64,000 nt of DNA from Streptomyces humicola. GTDB taxonomy: Bacteria; Actinomycetota; Actinomycetes; Streptomycetales; Streptomycetaceae. Positions within the stretch are counted from its first letter, which is position 1; each line of letters begins with the position of its first letter. Both the position numbers and the translations under genes were made by a program. The notes below the pieces were generated by a model. That model saw nothing but the letters and a program-made list of their open reading frames with translations, had not been told where the DNA came from and did not search any database. Below, piece after piece: positions 47,749-60,028 of the stretch. The DNA lies in contig NZ_JANFNG010000011.1 of the NCBI RefSeq assembly GCF_024436035.1, positions 124,001 to 188,000 of the forward strand, given 5' to 3'.

Positions 47749-49410
47749 TCACTCCGTAGGTTCTTGGGGAACGAGTGCCCCGTTGCCCAGCCCGTCCCGT
47801 GCCAGCGCCGCCGCCTCCCGGCTCAGCTCCGTCACCCTCCGCATGCGCTCCTCGAACTCCAGGAGCGCGCGAAAGGCGGCTCCGTAGCGGAGCTGGTCGG
47901 CGATGTCCATCTGTGGGATACGGGCACCCCGACCATCGAGTCGCAGGGTACCGCTAGTGCTCGTCGAGCGGCGGAGGTTCGCCGCGCTGCTCAGGAAGCC
48001 CCGCAGGTAGTCCGTGTCGAGCTGGTCGTTCACTGAGATCGGCTCCGCGTCGCCGTACTCTACGAGCCCGGCCCGGGCGAGTTCCGCGACACTGACGGAT
48101 GGCCCCTCCAACAGCCCGGGAGTATCGCCTGCGGTCAGTGCCGGCAGGCAGTCGAGGATTCCTTGTACTTGCTGCGCCAACTCCTTCCGCAGCGTTTGGT
48201 ATTCGGTGACGTAGTCGCGGTGCGATTCCTCGACGTGGCGGCCGGGAGTGAGGTCGACGACATCGTCCAGCAGGTCGATCAGCGGCACATCCGTCACCTG
48301 GCCCGGGCCCACCTCCAGGGAACCGTCAGGATCGTTCGCCGTCAGGTCGACCATGCGTACGGACGCGGTGGCGTCGCCGACCGGTTCGGGGCGGCGCAGG
48401 TGCCACAGATGCACGGGAAGAGAATGGGATGCCGCTGTGCCGGGCGGCAAGGCAATGATCTGCGTGAGGATGCCACGCCGTACGAGTTCGGCGCGGATAC
48501 GGCGGCCTGCCTTGCGGTAGGCGACCGACGCGGGCATGACCATGAGAACGCGGCCGCCGGGAGCGGTGTGTGCGTAGGCGTGCTGGAGCCAGGCGAGTTC
48601 GCCTTCGGCACGCGAGGGAGTGCCCAATTCCCAGCGGGCGTCGAGGAGCAGGTCTTCCCGTCCCCAGTCGGTGACGCCCACTGGTGGATCACAGACGACG
48701 AGCTCTGCTCTGATATCCGGCCACTGGTCGTCGCGCAGGGAGTCGCCCGTGGCGATGGTGGCACCGGTGTGATCCGTGAGGCTGGCACGCAACTGCGCGA
48801 ATCTCGCGCTGCGGGCATCCGACTCCTGCCCGTAGCGTTTGGCCTGCTGCCCCGGCCCGACGGCGAGAAGCAGTGTGCCGATGCCACAGGCCGGGTCGAA
48901 GAGAACGGCGTCGCGTGTGACCTCACCGGCGAAATGGCGCACGGCGCGGACGACGCGGGGCGAGGTGACCTGGTCCGATCCGGCCCGGCGTACGGAGTCG
49001 GTGAAACGTTCACTCAGGGCGGCGACCACGTCGGCCACTGAGGCGCTCGCAGCCAGGTCCTGCGTCAGTCGAACCGCCTTCTTCGGAAGCTCGGGAGTCG
49101 GCTCCCCACTGGCGAGAAAGTGGAAGACATCGGCGAGCCCGCGGATGATCTCGTCTCCGTAGGCCCCTCGCAACACTTGCCATAGCTGGACCTCCTGGGA
49201 GACCTCCTGCCCCTTACGCTGCCGGTCCAGCCATGCCTGCACGTCGGCCAAGGCGAATAGCGGAGTGTTCGCTCCACCACCCGCAGGGGGCGGGAAGTCG
49301 TCGTAGCGCCGTCTCCAGTTGGAGACGGCAGCACGGGTCACCCCCGCGAGCCGAGCGATCTCAGAGCCGGTGACCAGCGGACCGGCCAGTGGTCCGGCAT
49401 TGTTTTTCAT
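47749..49410 (-). CDS. Solitary N6-adenine DNA methylase with N-terminal HTH
   Basis: The 553-residue protein starts with a MerR/XRE-like helix-turn-helix (TGSEIARLAGVTRAAVSNWR). The type I M-like core has motif I LFDPACGIGTLLLAVG (about 168-183) and motif IV VVCDPPVGVTDWG (D-P-P-V instead of the common N-P-P-F/Y). The C-terminal 200 residues resemble an S-subunit-like target recognition segment. No HsdR or HsdS gene is nearby. It is convergent with the McrBC operon. It might protect sites for the island's restriction functions or act as an orphan epigenetic regulator; neither is shown. The inverted repeat at 49459-49473 may be its own operator. Confidence 0.83.
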   Translation of the reverse strand: MKNNAGPLAGPLVTGSEIARLAGVTRAAVSNWRRRYDDFPPPAGGGANTPLFALADVQAWLDRQRKGQEVSQEVQLWQVLRGAYGDEIIRGLADVFHFLASGEPTPELPKKAVRLTQDLAASASVADVVAALSERFTDSVRRAGSDQVTSPRVVRAVRHFAGEVTRDAVLFDPACGIGTLLLAVGPGQQAKRYGQESDARSARFAQLRASLTDHTGATIATGDSLRDDQWPDIRAELVVCDPPVGVTDWGREDLLLDARWELGTPSRAEGELAWLQHAYAHTAPGGRVLMVMPASVAYRKAGRRIRAELVRRGILTQIIALPPGTAASHSLPVHLWHLRRPEPVGDATASVRMVDLTANDPDGSLEVGPGQVTDVPLIDLLDDVVDLTPGRHVEESHRDYVTEYQTLRKELAQQVQGILDCLPALTAGDTPGLLEGPSVSVAELARAGLVEYGDAEPISVNDQLDTDYLRGFLSSAANLRRSTSTSGTLRLDGRGARIPQMDIADQLRYGAAFRALLEFEERMRRVTELSREAAALARDGLGNGALVPQEPTE

Positions 49411-49458
49411 GCCGGTAACCGTACACGGACCTGCGCAACGCCTTCAATGCTGGAGGTT

Positions 49459-49473
49459 GTTGACGGTGTCAAC
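49459..49473. promoter_or_regulatory. Inverted repeat GTTGAC-N3-GTCAAC
   Basis: Perfect 6-bp arms, 49 bp upstream of the solitary methylase start. The methylase carries an N-terminal helix-turn-helix, so autoregulation through this site is conceivable. Confidence 0.5.
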
Positions 49474-49985
49474 GATTGGTTACGTACCTATCTTCGTGCA
49501 CAGTTCGCGGTCAGTGTTGCCGGACGCCGCGCTCACAGCCCCAGGTCGGCGACGTATTGTCGTTATCGCCGGATCACGGATACCGCTCGGCTTGACTCCC
49601 TGCCGTTACGCCGACCAGGCTTGCGGATGCGAGCACGTCGGCCAGAAAATCCCTGAGTTCCGAGGCGGTCCACTCGGCCTGCACGGCTTCATGGAGCTTG
49701 ACTGCGTGCACAAGTACATCATCGGCTACTGGCAGGCCGACGGGTTGAATCGCTGGCCTGACCTGCGCCCGTGCGCCGCCGCACCCCGGCTACGCCTGGG
49801 CGCTGCCGCGCCCCCACGCATTCGCAGATCCTGAAATCGACCACAAGCCTGCGAGTTCAACTCTCCGGCGCCCCAAGCGGACCAGCCCTCTGATGAAGCG
49901 TTCGAGTTGGAACATCCGAGTCGAAAGGCAGGCGGGCGGCGGGATAACGGACCGATGTCGCTGGGGTATCGGCCCGGACAGGGAT

Positions 49986-50028
49986 GTCAAGGCGGCATCA
50001 GGTCGGATCGCCGGGGCGTCAGGGGCGC
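49986..50028 (+). promoter_or_regulatory. Direct-repeat operator upstream of kdp operon 1 (KdpE-type)
   Basis: Eleven-base units GTCAAGGCGGC (49986-49996) and ATCAGGTCGGA (49997-50007) are followed 10 bp later by GTCAGGGGCGC (50018-50028) and then CGCTAAGGAGT. The same units in the same spacing occur before kdp operon 2 (55796-55838). Tandem direct repeats are the usual target of OmpR/KdpE-type regulators. Confidence 0.65.
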
Positions 50029-50167
50029 GCTAAGGAGTGTTCCCCCGGGCGTCCCGGACCGGTTCTATACCGCTGCTGGTTCCACCGGCACCGCTCCCGG
50101 CCTCCGTGTCCCCCACACCCGGTAGGGCCCGCGGCTCTGTCCATCGTCCCTGTCCCGGGGTGTCTTC

Positions 50168-50251
50168 ATGTCAGACGTGATCTTCATCGTGCTCACCTTC
50201 GTGGTCTTCGGCCTCTTGGGGCTGGCGGCCAAGGGGGTGGAGCTCCTGTGA
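50168..50251 (+). CDS. 27-residue membrane peptide preceding kdpF (copy 1)
   Basis: ATG 50168 opens a 27-codon frame with one transmembrane segment ([20 protein letters not shown]) and ends overlapping the kdpF start (GTGA). A paralogue of the same length (about 50 percent identical by eye) precedes kdpF of operon 2, so the frame is conserved and probably translated. It resembles KdpF in size and could be a second small stabilising subunit of the pump; function is inferred from position only. Confidence 0.7.
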   Translation: MSDVIFIVLTFVVFGLLGLAAKGVELL

Positions 50252-50337
50252 GCATCGAAAACATTGTCGGCCTGATTGTCGCGGTGTGCCTGGTGGTCTA
50301 CCTGGTGCTCTGCCTGATCTTCCCGGAGCGGTTCTAG
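50248..50337 (+). CDS. kdpF: KdpF small subunit (copy 1)
   Basis: GTG 50248 overlaps the preceding stop; the 29 residues form one membrane helix ([20 protein letters not shown]) ending PERF, the KdpF pattern. KdpF stabilises the KdpFABC complex in the membrane. Its stop overlaps the kdpA start by one base. Confidence 0.9.
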   Translation: MSIENIVGLIVAVCLVVYLVLCLIFPERF

Positions 50338-52000
50338 TGAATGAGACTCTCGCGGGCTGGCTCCAGGTCATCGCGCTGATCGGCGCACTGGCGCTGTCCT
50401 TCCGCCCGCTGGGCGACTACATGGCCCATGTCCTGACCACCGGCAAGCACTGGCGCGTGGAGCGCATGGTCTACCGCGCCGGCGGAGTGGACGGGGACGC
50501 CGAGCAGACGTGGGGCGCGTATCTGCGCAGCGTGCTGGCGTTCTCGCTGATCTCCTTGGTGTTCCTGTACGGCTTCCAGCGCCTGCAGAATCACTTCCTG
50601 CTCTCCATCGGCATGAAGGCGGTAAGCCCCGCCCTTGCCTTCAACACAGCGGCGTCCTTCGTCACCAACACCAACTGGCAGGCGTACTCAGGTGAGTCGA
50701 CCATGGGCCACCTGGTGCAGATGGCGGGTCTGGCGGTGCAGAACTTCGTCTCCGCGGCCGTCGGCATCGCCGTCGTGGCCACGCTGATCCGCGGCTTCAC
50801 CCGCAAGAAGACCTCGTACGTCGGCAACTTCTGGGTGGACCTGACCCGCATCGTGCTGCGGATCCTGCTGCCGATCTCGTTTCTCTTCGCCATCGTGCTG
50901 GTGGCGGGCGGTGTGATCGAGAATTTCCACGGCATCCAGTCGATCACCACCATCGCCGGCGACCACCAGTCGCTCACTGGTGGCCCGGTGGCCTCCCAGG
51001 AGGCGATCAAGGAGCTGGGCACCAACGGTGGCGGTTTCTACAACGCCAACTCCGCCCACCCGTTCGAGAATCCCAACGCGTTCACCAACTGGCTGGAGAT
51101 CTACCTGCTGCTGGTGATCGGCTTCTCGCTACCGCGCACCTTCGGCACGATGGTCGGCGACAAGCGTCAGGGCTACGCGATCGTCGCCGTAATGGGCCTG
51201 ATCTGGGCCTCGTCGGTGGCCATCGTCACCGCCAACGAACTGCACAGTGTGAGCAGTTCGGCCGGTCATCTCGCCGGCGGGATGATGGAGGGCAAGGAGC
51301 AGCGCTTCGGGATCTGGGCCTCCGCGTTGTTCGCGGTGTCCACGACGCTCACCTCGTGCGGGGCGGTCAACTCCTTCCACGATTCGTTCACGCCGGGCGG
51401 CGGCGGTATGACAATCTTCAACATGATGCTCGGTGAGATCGCACCGGGCGGTACGGGATCGGGTCTGTATGGCATTCTCATCCTGGCGATCGTGGCGGTG
51501 TTCGTGGCCGGTCTGATGGTCGGGCGCACGCCGGAGTACCTGGGCAAGAAGCTCACCGGCCGGGAGATGAAGTTCGCTTCCCTCTACATCCTCACCACGC
51601 CGGCGGTCGTTCTGGTCGGCGCGGGCATAGCGATGGCGCTTCCGGGTGAGCGGGCAGGCATGCTCAACACCGGTCCGCACGGCTTCTCCGAAGTGCTCTA
51701 CGCCTTCACCTCGGCCGCCAACAACAACGGCTCAGCCTTCGCAGGCATCACGGTAAACACCGACTGGTACAACACCGCGCTCGGCCTGGCCATGCTCTTC
51801 GGCCGCTTCCTGCCGATGGTCTTCGTCCTGGGCTTGGCCGGCTCGCTCGCCAAACAGCAGCCGGTCCCGGTCAACGCGGGCACGCTGCCCACCCACCGCC
51901 CGCAGTTCGTGGGTCTGCTCCTCGGCGTGATCCTCATCGTCGTCGGCCTCACCTACTTCCCCGCCCTGGCTCTGGGGCCGATCGCGGAAGGTCTCCACTG

Positions 52001-52001
<1 letters not shown>
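50337..52001 (+). CDS. kdpA: Potassium-transporting ATPase KdpA (copy 1)
   Basis: GTG 50337 gives 554 residues. KdpA is the K+-binding channel-like subunit of the high-affinity P-type pump, with about ten membrane helices and four selectivity-filter-like loops. Visible hallmarks are [69 protein letters not shown] and [14 protein letters not shown]. The gene overlaps kdpF at the start and kdpB at the end (TGATG), so the operon is tightly coupled. It is the operon-1 counterpart of the gene at 56201. Confidence 0.96.
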
Positions 52002-54130
<2,129 letters not shown>

Positions 54131-54151
54131 CCAAGACAGAAGGCAACCATC

Positions 54152-54781
54152 ATGCCCAGCTTTCTTCCTCCCGTGGTTCGCAACCACGTATCGGCCCTGC
54201 GGATGCTCCTGGTCTTCACCGTGATCACCGGGGTCGTGTATCCGCTCGCTGTCACGGGCGTCGCCCAGGCGGCCTTCCCGGACCAGGCCAACGGATCCCT
54301 GGTCAAGCAGAACGGCAAGGTCGTCGGCTCCAGCCTGATCGGCCAGAACTTCAACCTGCCGCTCAAGGAGGGCCAGACGAGCCCCAACCCGGACCCGAAG
54401 TGGTTCCAGTCGCGCCCGTCCGCAGCCGGAACCAACGGGTACGACCCGACCGCCTCCGGCGCCTCCAACCTCGGCCCGAACAGCACGGTCCTGATCCAGG
54501 ACATCAACCAGCGCAGGGCCGCGGTGGCGAAGTTCGACGGTGTCGACCCGTCGACGGTGCCGGTCGACGCCCTGACGGCATCGGGCTCGGGACTCGACCC
54601 GGACATCTCCTCGGCGTACGCCTACGAGCAGGTCAACCGCGTCGCCAAGGCCCGCGGCCTCGACCCGGCGGTAGTGCGCAAGCTCGTCAGCGACCACATC
54701 ACCGGCCGCCCGCTCGGGTTCCTGGGAAACGAGTACGTGGACGTGGTCACGCTCAATCTGGCGCTGACCAACTTGAAGTGA
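54152..54781 (+). CDS. kdpC: Potassium-transporting ATPase KdpC (copy 1)
   Basis: The 209-residue protein has one N-terminal membrane helix (ALRMLLVFTVITGVVYPLAV) and the periplasmic KdpC domain with FPDQANGSL, SSLIGQNFN, WFQSRPSAAG, GASNLGPNS and TASGSGLDPDISSAYAYEQV. KdpC couples KdpA and KdpB and raises K+ affinity. It starts 21 bp after kdpB behind AGAAGGC. Confidence 0.95.
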   Translation: MPSFLPPVVRNHVSALRMLLVFTVITGVVYPLAVTGVAQAAFPDQANGSLVKQNGKVVGSSLIGQNFNLPLKEGQTSPNPDPKWFQSRPSAAGTNGYDPTASGASNLGPNSTVLIQDINQRRAAVAKFDGVDPSTVPVDALTASGSGLDPDISSAYAYEQVNRVAKARGLDPAVVRKLVSDHITGRPLGFLGNEYVDVVTLNLALTNLK

Positions 54782-54805
54782 CGCGACGTCACCTATGTGA
54801 CGAAT

Positions 54806-54846
54806 GCCGCCCGGCTGTACAGGAAACGCCTGCGCAGCCGGGCGGC
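54806..54846 (+). terminator. Stem-loop between kdpC and regulator, operon 1
   Basis: GCCGCCCGGCTG (54806-54817) pairs with CAGCCGGGCGGC (54835-54846). It could terminate or attenuate transcription between the pump genes and the downstream regulator. Operon 2 has a stem-loop in the same place. Confidence 0.65.
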
Positions 54847-54886
54847 GTGGCACCCGCATTCCTGTTCCTGGAGGAGGTCTGAACTC

Positions 54887-55621
54887 ATGGTCGTCTCCTT
54901 CCCCGACACTCAACTCCGCCCGGCGCCCGGAACCGACGCGCGGCGGATTCTGATCGTCGGTGACGAACCGCAGATCACGCAGGCTCTCGACAACGGTCCG
55001 GACGTCGGCCGGTATGAGGTCATCATCGCCCCCGACGGCGCGACCGCTCTTCTCCTGGCCGCGTCCGCTCAGCCCGACGCCGTGCTCCTCGATATCGGCC
55101 TGCCTGATCTGCCTGGCATCGATGTCATCTACGGTCTGCGAGTCTGCACCTCGATGGGAATCATCGTGGTGTCCGGGCAGTCGAGCTCCGCCGACAAGGT
55201 TGCGGCGCTCGACGCAGGCGCTGACGACTACGTCACCAAGCCCTTCTCCGCGGCGGAGCTACTGGCCCGCCTGCGAGCGGTGCTGCGTCGCCCTCCGGGA
55301 TCGGGGATCCCTTCGACGGTGGACGTCGGGGAGTACCGGATCGATCTGGACGCATACACCGCCGTGCCGAGATCCGGCAAGGGCCGGGCACCACACTTCA
55401 CCCCTACCGAATGGCAGTTGCTCGTGCCCCTGCTGCGCAACCCGGGACGCCTGGTGACCGGACATCAGCTGCTCCGGGAGGTCTGGGGGCCCGGCAGCGA
55501 GAAGCGCACCAACTACCTGCGCATTCACATGGTCGCGCTGCGTCGCAAACTGGAGCCGGACCCCTCGCATCCGCGGTATCTGATCACCGAGCCGGGCTTG
55601 GGCTACCGTTTCGACCGCTGA
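54887..55621 (+). CDS. KdpE-like OmpR-family response regulator (copy 1)
   Basis: ATG 54887 is chosen because GGAGGAGG lies about ten bases upstream; 244 residues. The receiver has RRILIVGDEPQ (the usual first Asp of the acidic pair is Gly), phospho-acceptor Asp69 in VLLDIGLPDLPG and Lys in ADDYVTKPF. The C-terminal winged helix is FTPTEWQLLVPLLRNPGRLV with RTNYLRIHMVALRRKLEPD and LITEPGLGYRF. It follows kdpC of operon 1 without a KdpD gene between them. It is a close relative of the regulator at 61299. The altered acidic pocket might make its activity less dependent on phosphorylation. Confidence 0.88.
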   Translation: MVVSFPDTQLRPAPGTDARRILIVGDEPQITQALDNGPDVGRYEVIIAPDGATALLLAASAQPDAVLLDIGLPDLPGIDVIYGLRVCTSMGIIVVSGQSSSADKVAALDAGADDYVTKPFSAAELLARLRAVLRRPPGSGIPSTVDVGEYRIDLDAYTAVPRSGKGRAPHFTPTEWQLLVPLLRNPGRLVTGHQLLREVWGPGSEKRTNYLRIHMVALRRKLEPDPSHPRYLITEPGLGYRFDR

Positions 55622-55993
55622 GCCGGGCTCACGATGACGTCGCGGGCATCGGACAGACCGGAGTGCTGCCGGCGATCGCGCATGACACCGGCGAGGCCAC
55701 CGTCGCGTATCCGAGAACGGTGGGCGGCTGACTGCCTCGGTCCCTTGCCCGACCTGGGTTCCCGACGCTCAGGACCACCCGATCGGCCACGGCGTGTCAA
55801 GACGGCGTCAAGGTGGCGGGCGATAGCGTCAGGACTGCGCTAAGAGGAGTCGCCGAAAGGAACTGTGCGGCGATTCGCTGGAGGTGCCGGTTTCAGTCCG
55901 ACACCGCCCTTGGCCTTTGCTCGCTGCATCCGACGTCTTCGCGTCATGGCCGAGCGGTCCAGTCCCGTTCCGAATCACGGGGGTGTGTCGTAC
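55622..55993. other. Spacer and leader between the two kdp operons
   Basis: No gene is supported in these 372 bp. It contains the direct-repeat operator of operon 2 (55796-55838) and a leader of about 150 bp before the 27-residue peptide gene. No KdpD-like coding trace was seen. Confidence 0.55.
55796..55838 (+). promoter_or_regulatory. Direct-repeat operator upstream of kdp operon 2 (KdpE-type)
   Basis: GTCAAGACGGC (55796-55806), GTCAAGGTGGC (55807-55817) and, 10 bp later, GTCAGGACTGC (55828-55838), followed by GCTAAGAGGAG. Units and spacing match those before operon 1. Confidence 0.7.
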
Positions 55994-56077
55994 ATGTCTG
56001 ATCTTGCATTTATCGCGCTCACCATCGCGGCATTCGCTCTCATCGCCCTGGTCGCCAAGGGGGTGAGCCGCCTGTGA
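55994..56077 (+). CDS. 27-residue membrane peptide preceding kdpF (copy 2)
   Basis: ATG 55994 gives 27 residues with one membrane helix (FIALTIAAFALIALVAKG). Length, N-terminal Met-Ser-Asp, the AKG motif and the overlap with the kdpF start are conserved with the copy at 50168, whereas the nucleotide sequence has diverged. This conservation supports a translated, functional peptide. Confidence 0.72.
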   Translation: MSDLAFIALTIAAFALIALVAKGVSRL

Positions 56078-56163
56078 GCATCGAGAACATCGTCGGCCTG
56101 ATCGTCGCCATCGGCCTGGTCGTCTACCTCGTGTTCTGCCTGGTCTTCCCCGAGAAGTTCTAG
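56074..56163 (+). CDS. kdpF: KdpF small subunit (copy 2)
   Basis: GTG 56074 overlaps the preceding stop. The 29 residues form one membrane helix ([20 protein letters not shown]) ending PEKF and differ from copy 1 at only a few positions. Here kdpA starts 37 bp later instead of overlapping. Confidence 0.9.
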   Translation: MSIENIVGLIVAIGLVVYLVFCLVFPEKF

Positions 56164-56200
56164 CCGCACCCGTACGCCGCCGTACGAGGAGAGGTTCTGC

Positions 56201-57865
56201 ATGAACAACACTCTCGCTGGCTGGCTCCAGGTCATCGCCCTGGTGGGGGCGCTCGCCCTCTCCTATCGGCCGCTCGGTGACTACCTCGCCCACATCCTCA
56301 CCTCACCCCGCCACTGGCGCGTGGAACGCCTGGTCTACCGGGCGGGGGGTGTGGACGGCGACGCCGATCAGCCATGGCCCGCGTATCTGCGCAGTGTGCT
56401 CGCCTTCTTCCTGGTCTCGCTGCTGTTCCTGTACGGGTTCCTGCGGCTGCAGAACCACCTGCTGCTGTCGCTGGGCATGAAGGCGGTCAAACCGGATCTG
56501 GCGTTCAACACGGCCGCCTCCTTCGTCACCAACACCAACTGGCAGAACTACTCGGGTGAGTCGACCATGGGCCACCTGGTGCAGATGGCGGGCCTGGCGG
56601 TGCAGAACTTCGTCTCCGCGGCCGTCGGTATCGGCGTGGTCGCCGCTCTCATCCGCGGCTTCACCCGCAAGAAGACCGACCGGGTGGGCAACTTCTGGGT
56701 GGACCTGACGAGGGTCGTGCTCCGCGTGCTGCTGCCGGTCTCGTTCGTCTTCGCGCTGGTGCTGGTCGCCGGAGGGGTGATCGAGAACTTCCACGGCATC
56801 CAGTCGATCACCACCATCGCGGGCGAACACCAGAGCCTGACCGGTGGCCCGGTCGCTTCACAGGAAGCGATCAAGGAGCTGGGCACCAACGGCGGCGGCT
56901 TCTACAACGCCAACTCCTCCCATCCGTTCGAGAACCCCAACCCCTTTACCAACTGGCTGGAGATCTATCTGCTGTTGGTGATCGGATTCGCGCTGCCACG
57001 CACCTTCGGGAAGATGGTCGGCGACAACCGTCAGGGCTACGCCATTGTCGCGGTCATGGCGCTGATCTGGGCGTCGTCGGTTGCCATCGTCACCGCCAAC
57101 GAGCTGCACAGTGTAAGCAGTTCAGCCGGTCACCTGGCCGGCGGGATGATGGAAGGGAAGGAGCAGCGGTTCGGCATCTGGGCGTCGGCGCTGTTCGCGG
57201 TGTCCACGACGCTGACGTCCTGCGGTGCGGTCAACTCCTTCCACGATTCGTACACCCCGGGTGGCGGCGGGATGACCATCTTCAACATGATGCTGGGCGA
57301 GATCGCGCCCGGCGGGACGGGTTCGGGGCTGTACGGGATCCTCATCCTGGCCGTCGTGGCAGTCTTCGTCGCCGGGCTCATGGTCGGCCGTACGCCGGAG
57401 TATCTGGGCAAGAAGCTGCGCGGTCAGGAGATGAAGTACGCGTCGCTGTACATCCTGACCACCCCGGCGATCGTGTTGGTGGGGGCGGGGCTGGCGATGG
57501 CGCTGCCCGGGGAGCGGGCGGCGATGCTCAACCATGGCCCGCACGGCTTCTCCGAGGTGCTCTACGCCTTCACCTCGGCCGCCAACAACAACGGCTCCGC
57601 CTTTGCAGGCCTTTCCGCCAACACGGTCTGGTACAACACCGCCCTCGGCCTGGCGATGATCCTGGGCCGCTTCCTGCCGATGGTGTTCGTCCTGGCTCTG
57701 GCCGGATCGCTCGCCTCGCAGCAGCCCGTACCCGTCACGGCTGGCACGCTGCCCACCCACCGGCCGCAGTTCGTCGGCCTGCTGACCGGCGTGATCCTCA
57801 TCGTCGTCGGCCTCACCTACTTCCCGGCACTCGCGCTGGGGCCGCTCGCGGAAGGGCTGCACTGA
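56201..57865 (+). CDS. kdpA: Potassium-transporting ATPase KdpA (copy 2)
   Basis: ATG 56201, behind GAGGAGAGG, gives 554 residues, the same length as copy 1 and closely similar throughout. All K+-filter loops are conserved ([67 protein letters not shown]), so both pumps should be functional. Its last codons overlap the kdpB start. Confidence 0.96.
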   Translation: MNNTLAGWLQVIALVGALALSYRPLGDYLAHILTSPRHWRVERLVYRAGGVDGDADQPWPAYLRSVLAFFLVSLLFLYGFLRLQNHLLLSLGMKAVKPDLAFNTAASFVTNTNWQNYSGESTMGHLVQMAGLAVQNFVSAAVGIGVVAALIRGFTRKKTDRVGNFWVDLTRVVLRVLLPVSFVFALVLVAGGVIENFHGIQSITTIAGEHQSLTGGPVASQEAIKELGTNGGGFYNANSSHPFENPNPFTNWLEIYLLLVIGFALPRTFGKMVGDNRQGYAIVAVMALIWASSVAIVTANELHSVSSSAGHLAGGMMEGKEQRFGIWASALFAVSTTLTSCGAVNSFHDSYTPGGGGMTIFNMMLGEIAPGGTGSGLYGILILAVVAVFVAGLMVGRTPEYLGKKLRGQEMKYASLYILTTPAIVLVGAGLAMALPGERAAMLNHGPHGFSEVLYAFTSAANNNGSAFAGLSANTVWYNTALGLAMILGRFLPMVFVLALAGSLASQQPVPVTAGTLPTHRPQFVGLLTGVILIVVGLTYFPALALGPLAEGLH

Positions 57866-60009
57866 TGCCCACCACAACAACCGAGGAACCCCCGGAAGCT
57901 CCGGTTGCCAAGGACCCGCTGGCGCCCAACCCGCACCGGGTCTCCGGAGGCATGCTGGACCCCAAGCAGCTGGTCACCTCCTTCCCCGACGCCCTGCGTA
58001 AGCTCGACCCCCGGGTGATGATCAGGAACCCGGTCATGTTCGTGGTCGAGGTCGGTGCGGTGCTGACCACGCTGTCGGCGATCAAGAGCCCCAGCGTGTT
58101 CGCCTGGGTCATCACGGTGTGGTTGTGGCTGACCACGGTCTTCGCCAACCTGTCCGAAGCCGTCGCCGAAGGCCGGGGCAAGGCGCAGGCGGAGACGCTG
58201 CGGCGGACCAAGACCGACACCGTCGCCCGCCGGCTCGCCGACGGTTGGCGGCCGGGTGCCGAGGGCCTGGTGGAGGAGGAGATTCCGGCGACGCAACTGC
58301 GGCTGGGCGATTGCGTTGTGGTCGAGGCCGGGCAGATCATCCCCGGTGACGGCGATGTCGTCGAGGGTGTGGCGAGCGTGGACGAGTCGGCGATCACGGG
58401 CGAGTCGGCGCCGGTGATCCGCGAGTCCGGGGGCGACCGCTCGGCGGTGACCGGCGGTACGAAGGTGCTCTCGGACCGGATCGTGGTGAAGATCACTTCC
58501 AAGCCGGGGGAGACGTTCATCGACCGGATGATCGCGCTGGTGGAGGGTGCGGCGCGGCAGAAGACGCCGAACGAGATCGCGCTGAACATCCTGCTGGCGT
58601 CGCTGACCATCGTTTTCCTCGTCGCCGTGGTGACGTTGCAGCCGTTCGCCATCTTTGCCGGCGCCGAGCAGACCATCGTCATCCTGGTGGCGCTGGTGGT
58701 CGCCCTCATTCCGACGACGATCGGTGCTCTGCTGTCCGCTATCGGCATCGCGGGCATGGACCGGCTGGTGCAACGCAACGTGCTGGCGATGTCCGGACGC
58801 GCCGTCGAGGCGGCCGGCGACGTCAATACGTTGCTGCTCGACAAGACCGGCACCATCACCCTCGGCAACCGGCAGGCGTCGGAGTTCTTGCCGGTACGTG
58901 GCGTGGATATCGAACAGCTCGCGGACGCAGCCCAGTTGTCCTCGCTCGCCGACGAGACCCCCGAGGGCCGCTCGATCGTCGTCCTCGCCAAGGAACGCTA
59001 CGCGCTTCGCGGCCGAAGCGAAGGAGAGCTGGCGCACGCCGAGTTCGTGCCGTTCACTGCCCAGACCCGCATGTCAGGGGTGGACCTCAACGGTGAGGAG
59101 CGCCGGGCGCTGCGCAAGGGCGCGGCAACAGCTGTGATGCGGTGGGTCCGTGACCATGGAGGACATCCCACCGACGAAGTCGGCCCGATCGTCGACGGGA
59201 TCTCCGGCAGCGGTGGAACGCCGCTCGTGGTGGGCGAGGTCAGCTGGCAGAACGGGACCGCGGAGGCCCGGATCCTGGGCGTCATCCATCTCAAGGACGT
59301 GGTCAAGCACGGCATGCGGGAGCGGTTCGACGAGCTGCGCCGGATGGGCATCAAGACCGTCATGATCACGGGTGACAACCCGCTGACGGCGCGCGCTATC
59401 GCCGAGGAGGCGGGGGTCGACGACTTCCTCGCCGAGGCGACGCCCGAGGACAAGATGGCGCTGATCAAGCGTGAGCAGGCGGGCGGCAAGCTCGTCGCGA
59501 TGACCGGGGATGGCACCAACGACGCCCCGGCGCTGGCTCAGGCGGACGTGGGTGTGGCGATGAACACCGGTACCTCGGCCGCCAAGGAGGCCGGGAACAT
59601 GGTGGACCTGGACTCCAACCCCACCAAGCTCATCGAGATCGTCGAGATCGGCAAGCAGCTGCTGATCACCCGCGGAGCGCTGACCACCTTCTCCATCGCC
59701 AACGACGTCGCGAAGTACTTCGCGATCATCCCGGCGATGTTCGCCAGCGTCTATCCGGGGTTGCAGCATCTGAACATCATGGGTCTGCACAGTCCGACGT
59801 CGGCGATCTCCTCGGCGATCATCTTCAACGCGCTGATCATCGTGGCACTGATCCCGCTGGCGCTGCGCGGTGTGCGCTACCGGCCCTCGTCCGCGTCCTC
59901 GCTGCTCAGCCGCAACATCTGGATCTACGGACTCGGCGGTCTGATCCTGCCGTTCATCGGCATCAAGGTGATCGACCTGCTCATCCAGTTCATCCCTGGC
60001 CTGCGCTGA
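57865..60009 (+). CDS. kdpB: Potassium-transporting ATPase KdpB (copy 2)
   Basis: The 714-residue protein has [10 protein letters not shown], phosphorylated Asp326 in [15 protein letters not shown], and [18 protein letters not shown]. It differs from copy 1 mainly at the N-terminus, in a Trp/Arg-Pro-Gly-rich insertion ([17 protein letters not shown]) and in the nucleotide-binding domain ([20 protein letters not shown]). The segment 59317-59672 is nearly identical in DNA to copy 1. Confidence 0.96.
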   Translation: MPTTTTEEPPEAPVAKDPLAPNPHRVSGGMLDPKQLVTSFPDALRKLDPRVMIRNPVMFVVEVGAVLTTLSAIKSPSVFAWVITVWLWLTTVFANLSEAVAEGRGKAQAETLRRTKTDTVARRLADGWRPGAEGLVEEEIPATQLRLGDCVVVEAGQIIPGDGDVVEGVASVDESAITGESAPVIRESGGDRSAVTGGTKVLSDRIVVKITSKPGETFIDRMIALVEGAARQKTPNEIALNILLASLTIVFLVAVVTLQPFAIFAGAEQTIVILVALVVALIPTTIGALLSAIGIAGMDRLVQRNVLAMSGRAVEAAGDVNTLLLDKTGTITLGNRQASEFLPVRGVDIEQLADAAQLSSLADETPEGRSIVVLAKERYALRGRSEGELAHAEFVPFTAQTRMSGVDLNGEERRALRKGAATAVMRWVRDHGGHPTDEVGPIVDGISGSGGTPLVVGEVSWQNGTAEARILGVIHLKDVVKHGMRERFDELRRMGIKTVMITGDNPLTARAIAEEAGVDDFLAEATPEDKMALIKREQAGGKLVAMTGDGTNDAPALAQADVGVAMNTGTSAAKEAGNMVDLDSNPTKLIEIVEIGKQLLITRGALTTFSIANDVAKYFAIIPAMFASVYPGLQHLNIMGLHSPTSAISSAIIFNALIIVALIPLALRGVRYRPSSASSLLSRNIWIYGLGGLILPFIGIKVIDLLIQFIPGLR
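59317..59672 (+). repeat. kdpB gene-conversion tract, copy 2
   Basis: Matches 53438-53793 with two mismatches. The constant offset of 5879 bp shows there are no indels within the tract. Confidence 0.85.
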
Positions 60010-60028
60010 CCGACAGGAAGGCGAACCC

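Larger units (their letters stand above)
49411..50167. other. Spacer between defence island and kdp operon 1
   Basis: No intact gene is supported. The GTTGAC-N3-GTCAAC repeat (49459-49473) lies near the left end. On the minus strand about 49574-49790 an open stretch (LVHAVKLHEAVQAEWTASEL) ends in a stop but has no acceptable start, and looks like a gene remnant. The kdp operator-like repeats are at 49986-50028, followed by about 140 bp of leader. Confidence 0.45.

Noticed and set aside
49574-49790. A minus-strand gene in the spacer before kdp
   Set aside because: The frame reads like protein for about 60 codons but has no acceptable start or ribosome binding site, so it is mentioned only as a possible remnant.
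50030-50167. c-di-AMP (ydaO-type) riboswitch in the kdp leader
   Set aside because: The leader is too short and I could not find the conserved ydaO core elements; the leader of operon 2 shares no such structure.
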